DNA of 59,025 nt from Betaproteobacteria bacterium (GCA_025356395.1 JANXTA010000162.1:1-59025), one strand, 5' to 3'. Counted from the stretch's first letter, positions 39,898 through 49,629 are shown. The notes: generated by a model from the sequence alone, not told the origin. Numbers and translations: made by a program.

Positions 39898-41889
39898 ATG
39901 AAAAAAAGTAGGACGGAAAACGAGATCAAAGCTTTACATACTCGTCACGTGGAGAATCTAAAATCCATCCCCAAGCTGATGGCCACTGCCGCGGCTGGGA
40001 AACTAACGATACATAGGCGGGAAGAGTTAACACTCACAATAAATAAAATTGTTCAAGATAGTGATGTTGATGATGTGCCGCTCTTTGAACAGATTGAAAC
40101 TATAAGCATTTGTATGATTACTAATCCTCTTTGCAAATTTTACTCTTTTGCAATTGGTACTCTTCTTCAGTGTTGCTCTTACTTTGAAAGGATTGGTTTT
40201 CGCAAAAAGTCACTCGCTTTAGCGCTCAAGACTCTAGAGTATGCAGAAGAACGAAATGACATCGGTTTACGCCGTCGCGCCCACAATATAGTTGCAGTTG
40301 CGCACGTAAGATTAGCAAATTTTACTGATGCATTACTGAATTTACAAAAGGCATATACCTTAGCTCACGATGCAAGAGACGAACTTGGAAAACTGGCTGT
40401 TCTAGCCAATACAGTCGCAGCTTTAGAGACAATGGGACTGTTGCGTGATGCATGCAATTTGGCTCTTAAAGTATCGCTGCAAAACCCACGGGGAGAGTTT
40501 AAAGCAGATCATATCCATCTCTCAAACGCAAGTAATGGATTAAGATTGAGTTATCAGCTTAATGATACTGCGGCGGCCAGAAAATTCTTCGCCATAGCCA
40601 ACGCAGACTTAGCAGGTGGGTCAGTAATTGGCGAAGAAATCACCCGAGCTCATTATGATGCAGCGTGCATTGTGCATCTTGCTTCTGAGGGAAATTTGGA
40701 GTCCGCTCGCAAGCTGTCGGACCAGGCGCTAAAAAATGCATTGGCTGGCAAAAATATACGTATCACGTCGCTTATCGTCTGTGCGCAAGCTGAAATCAAT
40801 CTAATTTCGGGAGAAACGGAAAAAATAGAACAGTCGAAAGTTCTCGCTGAAGAACTTATAAGTGCAACAAAACAATTTCCTGAACTTCACGAAGAAATTT
40901 TAAGAGTACTGGTAAAGCTTTTTGTCTTTGGGGTACCGTCCACTACAGCCGCAATACCTAAACGTGCAGAAGAGTTTTTACGACTATTAAGAAGGCATAT
41001 ATTGTCTGTTAAACACCATATTTTTTTCGAAAGTATTTCGTGTCGAATCAAAGAATCACAAGAATTCTCCGCATTTCTAGAAAATCCAAGCTACAACATT
41101 CCTTTCTGGATTGAAAATCTATGGTCGACAAATTTTGAACAAGGTCAAGATAAAGAAAAACCGAATAAAAAAAATACTCCGCACGATATTATTCAGTTAG
41201 CCCGATATAGAGAATGTAGTACGGTTTGTTCAGCCCGATTTATCGTTGCGGAAAACTGGGCAGTTGCTGCAGAACTTGGGGGAGGAGGGAGCGGATACCA
41301 TTGCTTTCAAGTTGGAATGGTAGCGGCAGCCATAGCCCGGGAGTTAGGGTTGCCAGCCGAACAAGTCCATCAAATCGAGCTTGCCTGTCGGCTTCATGAT
41401 ATCGGTGAGATTGCGTTAACATTTTCTCAATCTGATGTGCGCAAGCTTCGCGCTATGGGAAAGTTCTCGTTGCTGTGCGAGCACACGATAGTTGGTGAGA
41501 GATTGCTTGCTGCTGCGGAGGACGAGACCTTACTCTTAGCGGCTTGTATTGCAAAGTGCCATCATGAGTGGTGGAATGGATGTGGTTACCCGGTTGGATT
41601 GAAGGGTACTGCTATTCCAATGGAAGCAAGAATTTGTACAACAGCTGACATTTTTGCTTCGCTTATTTGGCCTGTTCACCATGAAGAAGTTTGGCCAGTT
41701 GAAATGGCTATTCAACAAATGGAGACGATGTCAGGTATGCAATTAGATCCTAATCTTCTTTATCCTTTGGGTAAAGTCGCGCATAGCTGTGCTGGTATTT
41801 TAAATAATGCTGAGGCGTTGTTCGAAAATAATGAGCTTGCGAATACGAGAAAAAAACTATATGAGGCAATTGAGTTAGCCTGCTACTAG
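39898..41889 (+). CDS. TPR-HD-GYP protein B, AT-rich, probably acquired
   Basis: It has 663 residues and the same design as protein A: helical TPR-like N-terminal part (NIVAVAHVRLANFTDALLNL) and C-terminal HD-GYP domain (YHCFQVGMVAAAIA, RLHDIGE, CEHTIVGERLL, KCHHEWWNGCGYP, ICTTADIFASL). Metal ligands are kept, but HDIGK reads HDIGE and the loop has N for D, so activity may be altered. The ATG at 39898 has GAGGT 8 nt upstream; the GTG at 39892 is too close to it. The gene is far richer in A+T than the housekeeping genes and begins 23 nt after tRNA-Leu, which suggests horizontal gain at the tRNA. It is followed by a LuxR-type gene on the same strand. Confidence 0.85.
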   Translation: MKKSRTENEIKALHTRHVENLKSIPKLMATAAAGKLTIHRREELTLTINKIVQDSDVDDVPLFEQIETISICMITNPLCKFYSFAIGTLLQCCSYFERIGFRKKSLALALKTLEYAEERNDIGLRRRAHNIVAVAHVRLANFTDALLNLQKAYTLAHDARDELGKLAVLANTVAALETMGLLRDACNLALKVSLQNPRGEFKADHIHLSNASNGLRLSYQLNDTAAARKFFAIANADLAGGSVIGEEITRAHYDAACIVHLASEGNLESARKLSDQALKNALAGKNIRITSLIVCAQAEINLISGETEKIEQSKVLAEELISATKQFPELHEEILRVLVKLFVFGVPSTTAAIPKRAEEFLRLLRRHILSVKHHIFFESISCRIKESQEFSAFLENPSYNIPFWIENLWSTNFEQGQDKEKPNKKNTPHDIIQLARYRECSTVCSARFIVAENWAVAAELGGGGSGYHCFQVGMVAAAIARELGLPAEQVHQIELACRLHDIGEIALTFSQSDVRKLRAMGKFSLLCEHTIVGERLLAAAEDETLLLAACIAKCHHEWWNGCGYPVGLKGTAIPMEARICTTADIFASLIWPVHHEEVWPVEMAIQQMETMSGMQLDPNLLYPLGKVAHSCAGILNNAEALFENNELANTRKKLYEAIELACY

Positions 41890-41918
41890 TTTGTTCTTAC
41901 TTTATCAAAGGGATTATG

Positions 41919-42695
41919 ATGAATTCGGTCATTGCAACTCAGGATAAGTTGTTAACTGTGCAAAGCATTGATGCGTTGGAAGATTGGGTACGTTTAGACT
42001 TACGTTCAGTATTACCGCATGCGGCCCTTCTTGGGACCGTGGGAAAGTTGTATGGGGTTGGAAGCATTCCAACTCATCGGTTCAGTGTAGATTATCCTTT
42101 GAGCATGATCGAGTTGTTAAAGAACAGTGCGGGTGCGTTGAATGACCCATTAATGTATGGATGGTTTCGTAGTCAGAAGTTGCGATATATCGATATTGAG
42201 GAAATGGAAGAGTTCGGCGACCAGCAGGAATGGCGAGGCACGTTATTGAAGCATGGTGTGCGGAGTATGATGATTCATGGTGTTCTCGATCATTCTGCAC
42301 GTCGTTTTGCCATATTCCAGCTTTGTAATCCCTCTGAAGGGAGATCGTATGAAAACATTGCAATGTTTTCATCTTTGATTACAAGCTTGGCCCAAGTAAT
42401 CTGGGCGCTATTCCTCAATAAAAGTGTACATATAGCTGGGGGATCTGGATTTGTGGGGCATCCAACATTATCATTGACGGCCACTGAATTACATATTATT
42501 GAGCTTCTTGCGCAGGGTTTGTCGAATAAGGAAATTGCTCGGCGAAGAGGTGTTTCGGACTCAACGGTCAAGACGCAGGTTCAACGAACTGGCGCTAAAG
42601 TCGGAGCGACGCGTCGTGCGGAAATTGTTGCCATGGCTATGCCGATGCTGTCGCCATTGCCGCCGCAATCGCTGATCGACTATGGCGATGTTTGA
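41919..42695 (+). CDS. LuxR-type transcriptional regulator, EpsA-like
   Basis: It has 258 residues. The N-terminal about 180 residues (LPHAALLGTVGKLYGVGSIP, MYGWFRSQKLRYIDIEEME) resemble the sensor part of EpsA regulators that accompany PEP-CTERM/exosortase exopolysaccharide genes. The C-terminal HTH is typical LuxR/GerE (LSLTATELHIIELLAQGL, NKEIARRRGVSDSTVKTQV). The second ATG (41919) is preferred, as it lies 5 nt after AAGGGA. It is 29 nt downstream of protein B and shares its low G+C, so the two form one acquired unit. Targets unknown; the PEP-CTERM genes 15 kb away are one possibility. Confidence 0.85.
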   Translation: MNSVIATQDKLLTVQSIDALEDWVRLDLRSVLPHAALLGTVGKLYGVGSIPTHRFSVDYPLSMIELLKNSAGALNDPLMYGWFRSQKLRYIDIEEMEEFGDQQEWRGTLLKHGVRSMMIHGVLDHSARRFAIFQLCNPSEGRSYENIAMFSSLITSLAQVIWALFLNKSVHIAGGSGFVGHPTLSLTATELHIIELLAQGLSNKEIARRRGVSDSTVKTQVQRTGAKVGATRRAEIVAMAMPMLSPLPPQSLIDYGDV

Positions 42696-42719
42696 TGTCG
42701 TTTTTGGGTTTTATTAGAG

Positions 42720-45700
42720 TTAGTGAAAATCACGGCTAGTAGTTGAAAGTTTGCCAATCAGCGACGAGCTATCAAATAAGGTTTTTGCTACGACGTGCCG
42801 TACGCCGTCTTTCCGTTGCCACACTCCGCATACAGTTAACAAGGTCGCTGCCAGCAGTGGTGTTTTTTGCTTCTCGATGACGTGATTCCATACAATCACA
42901 TTGATCACCCCGGTCTCATCTTCCAACGACACGAAGATCGTTCCCTTGGCGGTGCCCGGTCGCTGACGCACGGTGACGATGCCCGTCGTTCGCACGTATC
43001 TTCCGTCCGGTAAATCGTGCAGTTCAGCTGCGCTCAGTAAATTCATCTTCTTGAGGCGTGGTCTCAAAAGCGCCAGTGGATGCCTGCGCAGCGTGAATCC
43101 TGTGCTCGTATAGTCGTCGACGATGTCGCGTCCTTCGGTGGCGATGCGCAGTGCCGGCGTTGCCATTTCTTCAATAGATGAGGATCGCATCAAGTCCTTT
43201 TCCAGTCGATGGGAAGCAGTCTTCCAGCGAGCTTGGCGTCGGTGCCCCGCCAATGCGGTCAGGGCATCCGCTGCAGCCAGCGCCTCCAGTTCGAGGGTAG
43301 ACAAAGCAGCACGGCGTCCTAAGTCTTCGACACTATTGAAGGGGTTTTCCTCACGAGCGGCTACCAGCCGCGTGGCGGCCTTCAGATTGAGCGCCTTGAC
43401 GCTGTTGAGGCCGAGTCGTACGGCCGGCTGAAGTCGCTTTGCCTTCTCGCCTTCCTGCTGTCGACGCGTTTCGAAGCTTTTCGCGTCTTCCTTATCTTCC
43501 GCCGTCGCATTCCATTCGCTCACCGTCACGTCAATCGGCCGAACCTCAACCCCATGCCGCTGTGCATCCTGGATCAACTGCGACGGTGAATAAAATCCCA
43601 TCGGCTGGCTGTTGAGCAGCGCAGCCAGGAAGGCCGCTGGCTCGTGGCACTTGATCCACGACGAGAGATAGACCAGGAACGCGAAGCTGGCCGCGTGCGA
43701 TTCGGGAAAGCCGTATTCGCCGAAGCCTTCGATCTGCTTAAAGATCTGTTCGGCGTATTCGCGCGGGTACTCGTTCTTCACCATGCCTTCGACGATGCGG
43801 TCGTGGAATGGACCCAGTCCCCCTTTGCGTTTCCAGGCCGCCATCGCGCGCCGCAGCTTGTCGGCTTCATCGGCCGAGAAGTGCGCCGCCAGCATCATCA
43901 GTTGCATGACCTGCTCCTGGAAAATCGGCACGCCCAGCGTGCGTTCCAGTGCTTTCTTGACGGCAGGTTTGATGTAGGTGACCTCTTTGCCGTGCCGTTC
44001 CGCTTCCCGCGCCTTCAGGTACGGATGGACCATCCCACCCTGGATTGGACCTGGCCGCACGATCGCCACTTCGACCACTAGGTCGTAATACTTTCGTGGC
44101 AGCAGCCGCGGCAGCATGCTCATCTGTGCGCGACTCTCGATCTGGAACACGCCGACCGTGTCAGCGTTGCAGATCATGTCGTAGACCTCGGGATCTTCCT
44201 TCGGCACGTCGAGCATGCGAAACGGCATGCCGCGGCGCTGGCCGATCAGGTCGAGCGCCCGTCGTATCGCCGACAACATGCCGAGCGCCAGCACGTCGAC
44301 CTTCAGCAGTCCGAGCTCCTGAAGGTCATCCTTGTCCCACTGGATCACGGAGCGGAAGGTGGGGAAGAGCGCTTGCCCGGACTTGGCGAGGCGACCGCTC
44401 GGCGCGACCCCGTCGATCGAAGTCTGTGCATCGTAGGACTGCTCCTCCGCGTCCGGTGCATAGATCGCGCGGCATCCCGCCTCCTCATCCCAGTCCGACG
44501 GCTTCTGCATCGCCGCGTTCTCGATCGGTACCATCCGAGACAGTTTCTCGTTGCTGATGACGAAGCCGCCAACGTGCTGCGACAGATGCCGCGGAAAGCT
44601 CTTCAGCGTCGTGATCAGCTCGATCAGCTTCTGCACCACCGGGCTGTCGGGATCGAAGCCGTTCTCCTCCAGTCGCTCGCGGTGTTGAGCACTGCCGTCC
44701 CACCAGGCATGCGACGACGACAGGCGGTCGACACGCTCGCCGTCCAGTCCGAGCGCCTTGCCGACGTCGCGGATCGCCGAGCGCGTGCGATAGGCGATCA
44801 CCGTCGCAGCCAGCGCCGTGCGATGACGACCGTACTTGTCGTAGATGTACTGGATCACCTCTTCGCGACGCTGGTGCTCGAAGTCGACGTCGATATCGGG
44901 CGGCTCGTTGCGCTCCTTCGTCAGGAAACGCTCGAACAGCATCTCCTGCAGCGCCGGGTTGACCTCGGTGATGCCGAGGCAGTAACACACGGCCGAGTTG
45001 GCCGCGGACCCGCGCCCCTGGCACAGGATGTCCACGCTGCGTGCGTAACGGACGATGTCATGCACCGTCAGGAAGAAGGCTTCGTAGCCGAGGTCGGCAA
45101 CCAGCGCGAGCTCGTGCTCGATCTGTCGACGCACCTTGTCCATCGCACCTTCTGGCAGCCCATCCGTCATCCCCTTTGGAAAGCGCGTGACCAATCCTTC
45201 TTCGGTCAGCTTGCGCAGCCAACTGGTTTGCGTCTCGCCGTCGGGCACGATCTCCTTCGGGTAGAAGTACTTCAATTCCTTCAGCGAGAAGTTGCACTGG
45301 TCGGCGATGCGGACCGTCTCTTCGACCAGCGCCGTTCCGAACAGCGCGGACAGACGCGTGCGGGACCGCAGATGTCGCTCGGCATTGGGGGCGAGGGCAT
45401 CACCGCATTCGGCGACCGAGCGGTTCATCCGGATCGCCGTCAGCGTGTCCTGCAGAGGTTTGCGTGACCGTACGTGCATCTGCACGTTGCCGGTCGCGAC
45501 ACAACGCAGTCCGGTACGCGCACCGAGCCGCACCAGTCGCTCCATGACCAGCTTGTCATCCATGTCATGCGTCCGCTGCAGGCCGATCCAGGCGCGCTGC
45601 GGTACGAAGGCCTCGTCGAACTCGGCCGGTGGCGTCAGGTCCGGGAAGGTCGACCCGATCCAGCGCGCATCGGCTTCGAGTCGCGCGTCGCTCGCATCGC

Positions 45701-46145
45701 GTTCCGGGATCCATAGCGCGATGCACTCGGGCATGCCGGCCAGATGATCGATCGTCCCGGCAGCCTCGGGGATCTGGTCGGGTGATTGCGGACCGCCGTC
45801 CAGGTCGGCACGCGTCAGTCGATACACCCCCTTCTCGCAACGCATGCGGCCGAGGGTGATCAGTTCGGACAGGTTGCCGTAGCCGTGCAGGCTGGTCGCG
45901 AGCAGCACGAGCTGCAGGCCGTCTTCGAGGACGAAACTGCTACCGATGATCAGCTTGAGTCCGGTGTTCTTGGCCTCGGCATGCGCCCGCACGACGCCGG
46001 CGAGCGAGCATTCATCGGTGATGGCCAACGCCGCGTAGTCGAGCTCGATGGCGCGCGTCACGAGTTCTTCGGCATGCGACGCGCCCTTCAGGAAGCTGAA
46101 GTTCGTCAGGGCGTGGAGTTCGGCGTAGCAGGGCAGGGAAGTCAT
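42720..46145 (-). CDS. dnaE2: Error-prone DNA polymerase DnaE2 (ImuC)
   Basis: Alpha-subunit-type C-family polymerase for SOS translesion synthesis, acting with ImuA and ImuB. The N-terminal PHP domain begins at PCYAELHALTNFSFLKGAS. Catalytic-palm region QGRGSAANSAVCYCLGI and PPDIDVDFEHQRREEVIQYI carries the Asp residues. C-terminal HhH and OB domains end with FVSLEDETGVINVIVW. It has 1,141 residues. The ATG at 46145 is chosen because the PHP domain starts right after it; the frame extends 10 codons further without support. It is separated from imuB by an exonuclease gene and a toxin-antitoxin relic. Confidence 0.95.
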   Translation of the reverse strand: MTSLPCYAELHALTNFSFLKGASHAEELVTRAIELDYAALAITDECSLAGVVRAHAEAKNTGLKLIIGSSFVLEDGLQLVLLATSLHGYGNLSELITLGRMRCEKGVYRLTRADLDGGPQSPDQIPEAAGTIDHLAGMPECIALWIPERDASDARLEADARWIGSTFPDLTPPAEFDEAFVPQRAWIGLQRTHDMDDKLVMERLVRLGARTGLRCVATGNVQMHVRSRKPLQDTLTAIRMNRSVAECGDALAPNAERHLRSRTRLSALFGTALVEETVRIADQCNFSLKELKYFYPKEIVPDGETQTSWLRKLTEEGLVTRFPKGMTDGLPEGAMDKVRRQIEHELALVADLGYEAFFLTVHDIVRYARSVDILCQGRGSAANSAVCYCLGITEVNPALQEMLFERFLTKERNEPPDIDVDFEHQRREEVIQYIYDKYGRHRTALAATVIAYRTRSAIRDVGKALGLDGERVDRLSSSHAWWDGSAQHRERLEENGFDPDSPVVQKLIELITTLKSFPRHLSQHVGGFVISNEKLSRMVPIENAAMQKPSDWDEEAGCRAIYAPDAEEQSYDAQTSIDGVAPSGRLAKSGQALFPTFRSVIQWDKDDLQELGLLKVDVLALGMLSAIRRALDLIGQRRGMPFRMLDVPKEDPEVYDMICNADTVGVFQIESRAQMSMLPRLLPRKYYDLVVEVAIVRPGPIQGGMVHPYLKAREAERHGKEVTYIKPAVKKALERTLGVPIFQEQVMQLMMLAAHFSADEADKLRRAMAAWKRKGGLGPFHDRIVEGMVKNEYPREYAEQIFKQIEGFGEYGFPESHAASFAFLVYLSSWIKCHEPAAFLAALLNSQPMGFYSPSQLIQDAQRHGVEVRPIDVTVSEWNATAEDKEDAKSFETRRQQEGEKAKRLQPAVRLGLNSVKALNLKAATRLVAAREENPFNSVEDLGRRAALSTLELEALAAADALTALAGHRRQARWKTASHRLEKDLMRSSSIEEMATPALRIATEGRDIVDDYTSTGFTLRRHPLALLRPRLKKMNLLSAAELHDLPDGRYVRTTGIVTVRQRPGTAKGTIFVSLEDETGVINVIVWNHVIEKQKTPLLAATLLTVCGVWQRKDGVRHVVAKTLFDSSSLIGKLSTTSRDFH

Positions 46146-46177
46146 TTTTCTAGTAAGAATTGACCCCGCGATCAACG

Positions 46178-46207
46178 AAGATATACATGCTGATCGAGAT
46201 ATATCTT
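46178..46207. promoter_or_regulatory. Inverted repeat AAGATATA-N14-TATATCTT
   Basis: Perfect 8-bp arms directly upstream of the antitoxin relic (start 46222) and 33 nt upstream of dnaE2 on the other strand. AT-rich palindromes of this sort are autoregulatory operators of VapBC-type loci. It may now influence dnaE2. Confidence 0.6.
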
Positions 46208-46221
46208 GAACGGACAGTCAG

Positions 46222-46493
46222 GTGAGTTTTCAAGTGGGCAACAGTCTTGCGATCCGTCTATCTGCGATCGTTGTCGAAGCGCTCGACCTGAAGGAAGGAG
46301 AGGACATCGAGAGCCGCATCGCGCCGCCCGCCAACTTGCCGAGCGTTGTCAGATGGCTTGGCATGACGCCCTCATCGCTGCCAGCCGGCTGCTGCCCGAC
46401 TGCACGACGCTTTACTCGGACGATTTCCAGCGAGGTCAATGGATTGAAAGCAAGGACGGCAAGCTCAAAGTGATCAATCCATTCTTGTCCTGA
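46222..46493 (+). pseudogene. Relic of a VapBC-type toxin-antitoxin locus
   Basis: The first 35 or so codons (from GTG 46222) match the AbrB/MazE-like antitoxin start: FQVGNSLAIRLSAIVVEALD and LKEGEDIE. From about 46330, in another frame ending at 46493, the sequence reads as the end of a PIN-domain toxin: MAWHDALIAASRLLPDCTTL then YSDDFQRGQ and KVINPF. The antitoxin C-terminus and the toxin N-terminus, with most PIN catalytic acids, are gone. One deletion fused the two ends. Neither product should work, but the operator upstream is intact. Confidence 0.75.
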
Positions 46494-46504
46494 AGCGTCC
46501 TGCA

Positions 46505-47953
46505 TCACCACAGCCTCATCACTTCCATTGCCCCGATCCGCCTGACCAAGAGCCGATACACGTCGTGGTCGAACGGACGCGTGGTGACGGCGAGCATGCG
46601 TGCGGATTCGGGATGGGTCGCCATGCCGAGGTAGGCCCAGCCGTTCAACACGTGAAAAGCGGCGCCCTCGCGAAACGCGATCGCACCGTCGAAAGGCCAC
46701 GGCACGATCGCCTTCGAGGCCAGGGCTTCCTTGAGACGTACGGTGTGCTCGGCCACGGTCTCGAGGCCGATGCAGGCCCCGAGGCAGCGCTTCACTTGAT
46801 GCGAAAAACAGGGCTTGCCGGGATGCGCTTTCTCGAGCTTGAGCAACGCCGGGCAGAGGCCATGCGCCTCGGCGATCGCGCGTAGCGCCACACCCGCCTG
46901 GCGCGGCGAGGCGAAGGGGCCGTAGAGATCGCGGTCCTGCGCGAAGAAGAGGTCGTCGGGTCGCGCGATCGCGAGCTTCCAGCGTGCCTTCGACAGGCGG
47001 ACATGACCCTGCGCCACCACCAGCCGCCACGCACACACGTCCTCGTTCTTTCGCAGTTGCCGGTTGTAGGCGGGCATGCGCCGTTTGACGAGCGTGGCTT
47101 CGGTGAGCAGTGCCCCGAGGTCGTGCTGCGTGCCGCCGCCGGTCTCGATCCATTCGAGGCGCGTCATCTGCTGCGAGATCTCCATCTCGCGCGCCGACAG
47201 ATGGTCGCCGGTGAAATGCGCCATCACGCGCTGTCGCAGGTTCTTCGCCTTGCCGATGTACAGCGGGCGCGGTTCTTCCACGTGCTGCCCTTGTTCTCCC
47301 CCGTCCGGTTGGCCATGGAAGAGATAGACCCCGGCGCTCTTCGGTAGCGTATCGAGCACGTCGGGGTCGAGATGCCGCGGCAGGCTGGGTCGCGCCGTGA
47401 TCTGGTCGATCGCCGCGGTGATCTGCTCGGCCGGTAGTGCGTCGTGCAGTCTCTGCCAGAGCTGCCACAGCAGCCGCGCATCGCCGAGCGCGCGATGACG
47501 CATGTCGACCACCAGTCGATGCCGCTCGATCAGCGTGTCGAGGTTGTGTCGCAAATAGCCGGGATAGAGCTTGCGCGACAGCCGGACCGTGCACAGTACC
47601 GGTGGCCGGAACGTGCGCTCCATGCGCCGGAAGGCGTTCTTGAGGAAACCGTGGTCGAAGCGCGCGTTGTGCGCGATGAAGAGCCGGCCGTCGAGGCGCG
47701 CCAGGATGTCGTCCGCCAGGTCTTCGAAGCGCGGCGCATCGGCCACCATCGCGTTGGTGATGCCGGTCAGCGTTTCGATGAACGGCGGGATGGGCGCCTC
47801 GGGATTGACCAGCGTCGACCACTCGCGTACGGGCTGGAGGGTCGTGCCGGATTCAGGGTCGTCGAGATCGACTTCGATGATGCCGACCTCGGTGATGCGG
47901 TCCTCGACCGGCGAACCACCGGTGGTTTCGAGATCGACGAAGGCGAGGCGCAT
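46505..47953 (-). CDS. DnaQ-like exonuclease fused to GIY-YIG nuclease
   Basis: It has 482 residues and two nuclease domains. Residues about 1-170 form a DEDDh 3'-5' exonuclease (LAFVDLETTGGSPVEDRITE, LFIAHNARFDHGFLKNAF, HRALGDARLLWQL). Residues about 205-290 form a GIY-YIG domain like the N-terminus of UvrC or Cho (LPKSAGVYLFHG and RPLYIGKAKNLRQRV), followed by a UvrC-type region with a CxxLxxLEK...C pattern. Such fusions are known and are presumed to act in DNA repair. It is placed between imuB and dnaE2 on the same strand, so possible co-expression in the SOS response is inference. Confidence 0.88.
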   Translation of the reverse strand: MRLAFVDLETTGGSPVEDRITEVGIIEVDLDDPESGTTLQPVREWSTLVNPEAPIPPFIETLTGITNAMVADAPRFEDLADDILARLDGRLFIAHNARFDHGFLKNAFRRMERTFRPPVLCTVRLSRKLYPGYLRHNLDTLIERHRLVVDMRHRALGDARLLWQLWQRLHDALPAEQITAAIDQITARPSLPRHLDPDVLDTLPKSAGVYLFHGQPDGGEQGQHVEEPRPLYIGKAKNLRQRVMAHFTGDHLSAREMEISQQMTRLEWIETGGGTQHDLGALLTEATLVKRRMPAYNRQLRKNEDVCAWRLVVAQGHVRLSKARWKLAIARPDDLFFAQDRDLYGPFASPRQAGVALRAIAEAHGLCPALLKLEKAHPGKPCFSHQVKRCLGACIGLETVAEHTVRLKEALASKAIVPWPFDGAIAFREGAAFHVLNGWAYLGMATHPESARMLAVTTRPFDHDVYRLLVRRIGAMEVMRLW

Positions 47954-48015
47954 GAAAGGGGGATGGATTCTTTGTGGGGGGAGTGCGTATTAGGATTACC
48001 GGTCGGCCGAATCGC

Positions 48016-49629
48016 TCAACCGAACAAGCCCTGCAAATACCAGAGTGCCTGGCCCGGCACCGGCAATCGTTCACGGTAGACCCAGACCAGTCGACCGGCC
48101 TGGTTTTCGCCGATGAAGTAGTCGCGGGTGACCGGAGCATCGTCCCACCAGCCGCTCTCGATGCGCTCGGGTCCGGCCACGAGTTCGACCGGCAACGACT
48201 CGAATACCGGTCGATGGGCGCGAACCTCGAGCTGCTGCGGTTCGGACAGAAGCCACGTCGGCCGCGGGCCGCAGGAACAGCCCGGCGTGATGGTGTTCGA
48301 GACGCGTCTGGCAGCGCTGCTCCTGGTCGTCGGCAGGCGCGTCCTGGATGCGCGCGTACTGACCGACGATGCGACCGCGACACGTTCCTCGAGCAGGTCC
48401 CCGCGCACCTCGCGCCAGGCTCGTTCAGGTCGATGGTCGGCGACTCGTTCGAGTCGCACCATCGCCTCGGGTCCGAGGCGCGCGGTCAGCTTCTCGAGCA
48501 GGCGCGAGAGCGTCTCGAAAGCCTGCTCGCGCGCAGGAAAAAGCGAACCATGCGACTCCCGCTCCTCGACGATGGCCGGTGCCTCGAGCGATAGTTCGAG
48601 CACCGGCGCCTTGAGCTCGAGGTGGGTCAGTCGCTCGCGGACCAGCGTGCCGAGACGCGACAGGTCGTTGCTGGGCGTGGAGAGCGCGATCGTCACCGCC
48701 GTGGGTTCGATGGCGTCACGGGTCCAGCGATCGTGATGCAGCACGAGCGTGAAGCCGCGGATCGCCGCACGACGCGCGGTCAGCCAGCCGGTCATCTGCG
48801 CGAGCAGCCGCTGGCTCGCGAACACCAGCGCCTCGGCCGTCTCGACCCGGGCCATCAGCTCGATGCGCGTGTCGAAACGCGACGGCGCTTCGAAGACGAT
48901 CTGCGGATCGGGCTTGTCGCCGACGGCGCGTGCGAGTTCGTCGATCAGGTCCGTGCCGAAGCGGCGCGCGAGCCCCTTGACCGGGAGTCGGCGCAGATCA
49001 GCCAGCGTGGTGACGCCGATGCCGTCGAGGCGCTTCAGCGACGAGCGGGTCGTCTCGAGATGCACGATCGGCAACGCGTCCAGTGCGTCGATGAAGGTCG
49101 CAGGCGCCTGAGGTTCGGTGGCACGGGTCGCTTTCGGCTTGCTGCGTGCGGCCTGCATGCGACGCCGTGCGTTCTCCTGCGCGAGCAGCCACGCGCCATG
49201 CGGGGTGGGGGCCTCGGCCGCAGCGATACGCAGTCCCTGCACGCGCATCGCGGCCGCGATGCTCTTCTTCAATGATCGACTCCCGCCGAAGAGCTTCAGG
49301 CTGGCCGAGATCTCCATCACCAATCCCGACGCGCGCAACGAGACGATCGGCGTGAAACGCAACGCTGCGAGCGCCGCCTCGGTCAATGCGCTGCGTTCGT
49401 CCTCGATCTTGCGGGCGATCAGCACGAGATCGGGTAACAGGGACAGCGCGGTGGCGATGCTTTGCCCCGCGAACACACCACAGGCCTGGGCCTTGCGGGT
49501 CGCGACGGCGATCAGGCGTTTCGTGCCGTCGAGGTCGGTGACCGCGAGTGCGGGATCGAGTCCTTCGGGCCAGCGACGCAAGATGCAGTCAAGCGGGAGC
49601 GTCGGACAGTAGAGAGCCAGCCAGAGCAT
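48016..49629 (-). CDS. imuB: ImuB, inactive Y-family polymerase-like protein
   Basis: Bridges the sliding clamp, ImuA and DnaE2 in mutagenic repair. It has 537 residues, beginning MLWLALYCPTLPLDCILRR. The Y-family palm is present, but the catalytic acids are not evident, as known for ImuB. An HhH-type segment (KRLDGIGVTTLADLRRLPVK) and the C-terminal ImuB tail (YFIGENQAGRLVWVYRERL, WYLQGLFG) are clear. The start lies 41 nt inside imuA. Confidence 0.94.
   Translation of the reverse strand: MLWLALYCPTLPLDCILRRWPEGLDPALAVTDLDGTKRLIAVATRKAQACGVFAGQSIATALSLLPDLVLIARKIEDERSALTEAALAALRFTPIVSLRASGLVMEISASLKLFGGSRSLKKSIAAAMRVQGLRIAAAEAPTPHGAWLLAQENARRRMQAARSKPKATRATEPQAPATFIDALDALPIVHLETTRSSLKRLDGIGVTTLADLRRLPVKGLARRFGTDLIDELARAVGDKPDPQIVFEAPSRFDTRIELMARVETAEALVFASQRLLAQMTGWLTARRAAIRGFTLVLHHDRWTRDAIEPTAVTIALSTPSNDLSRLGTLVRERLTHLELKAPVLELSLEAPAIVEERESHGSLFPAREQAFETLSRLLEKLTARLGPEAMVRLERVADHRPERAWREVRGDLLEERVAVASSVSTRASRTRLPTTRSSAARRVSNTITPGCSCGPRPTWLLSEPQQLEVRAHRPVFESLPVELVAGPERIESGWWDDAPVTRDYFIGENQAGRLVWVYRERLPVPGQALWYLQGLFG

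Noticed and set aside
39842-42719. Integrated element with att sites at tRNA-Leu
   Set aside because: No integrase and no second copy of the tRNA 3' end was found near 42.7 kb; only composition and position suggest gain.
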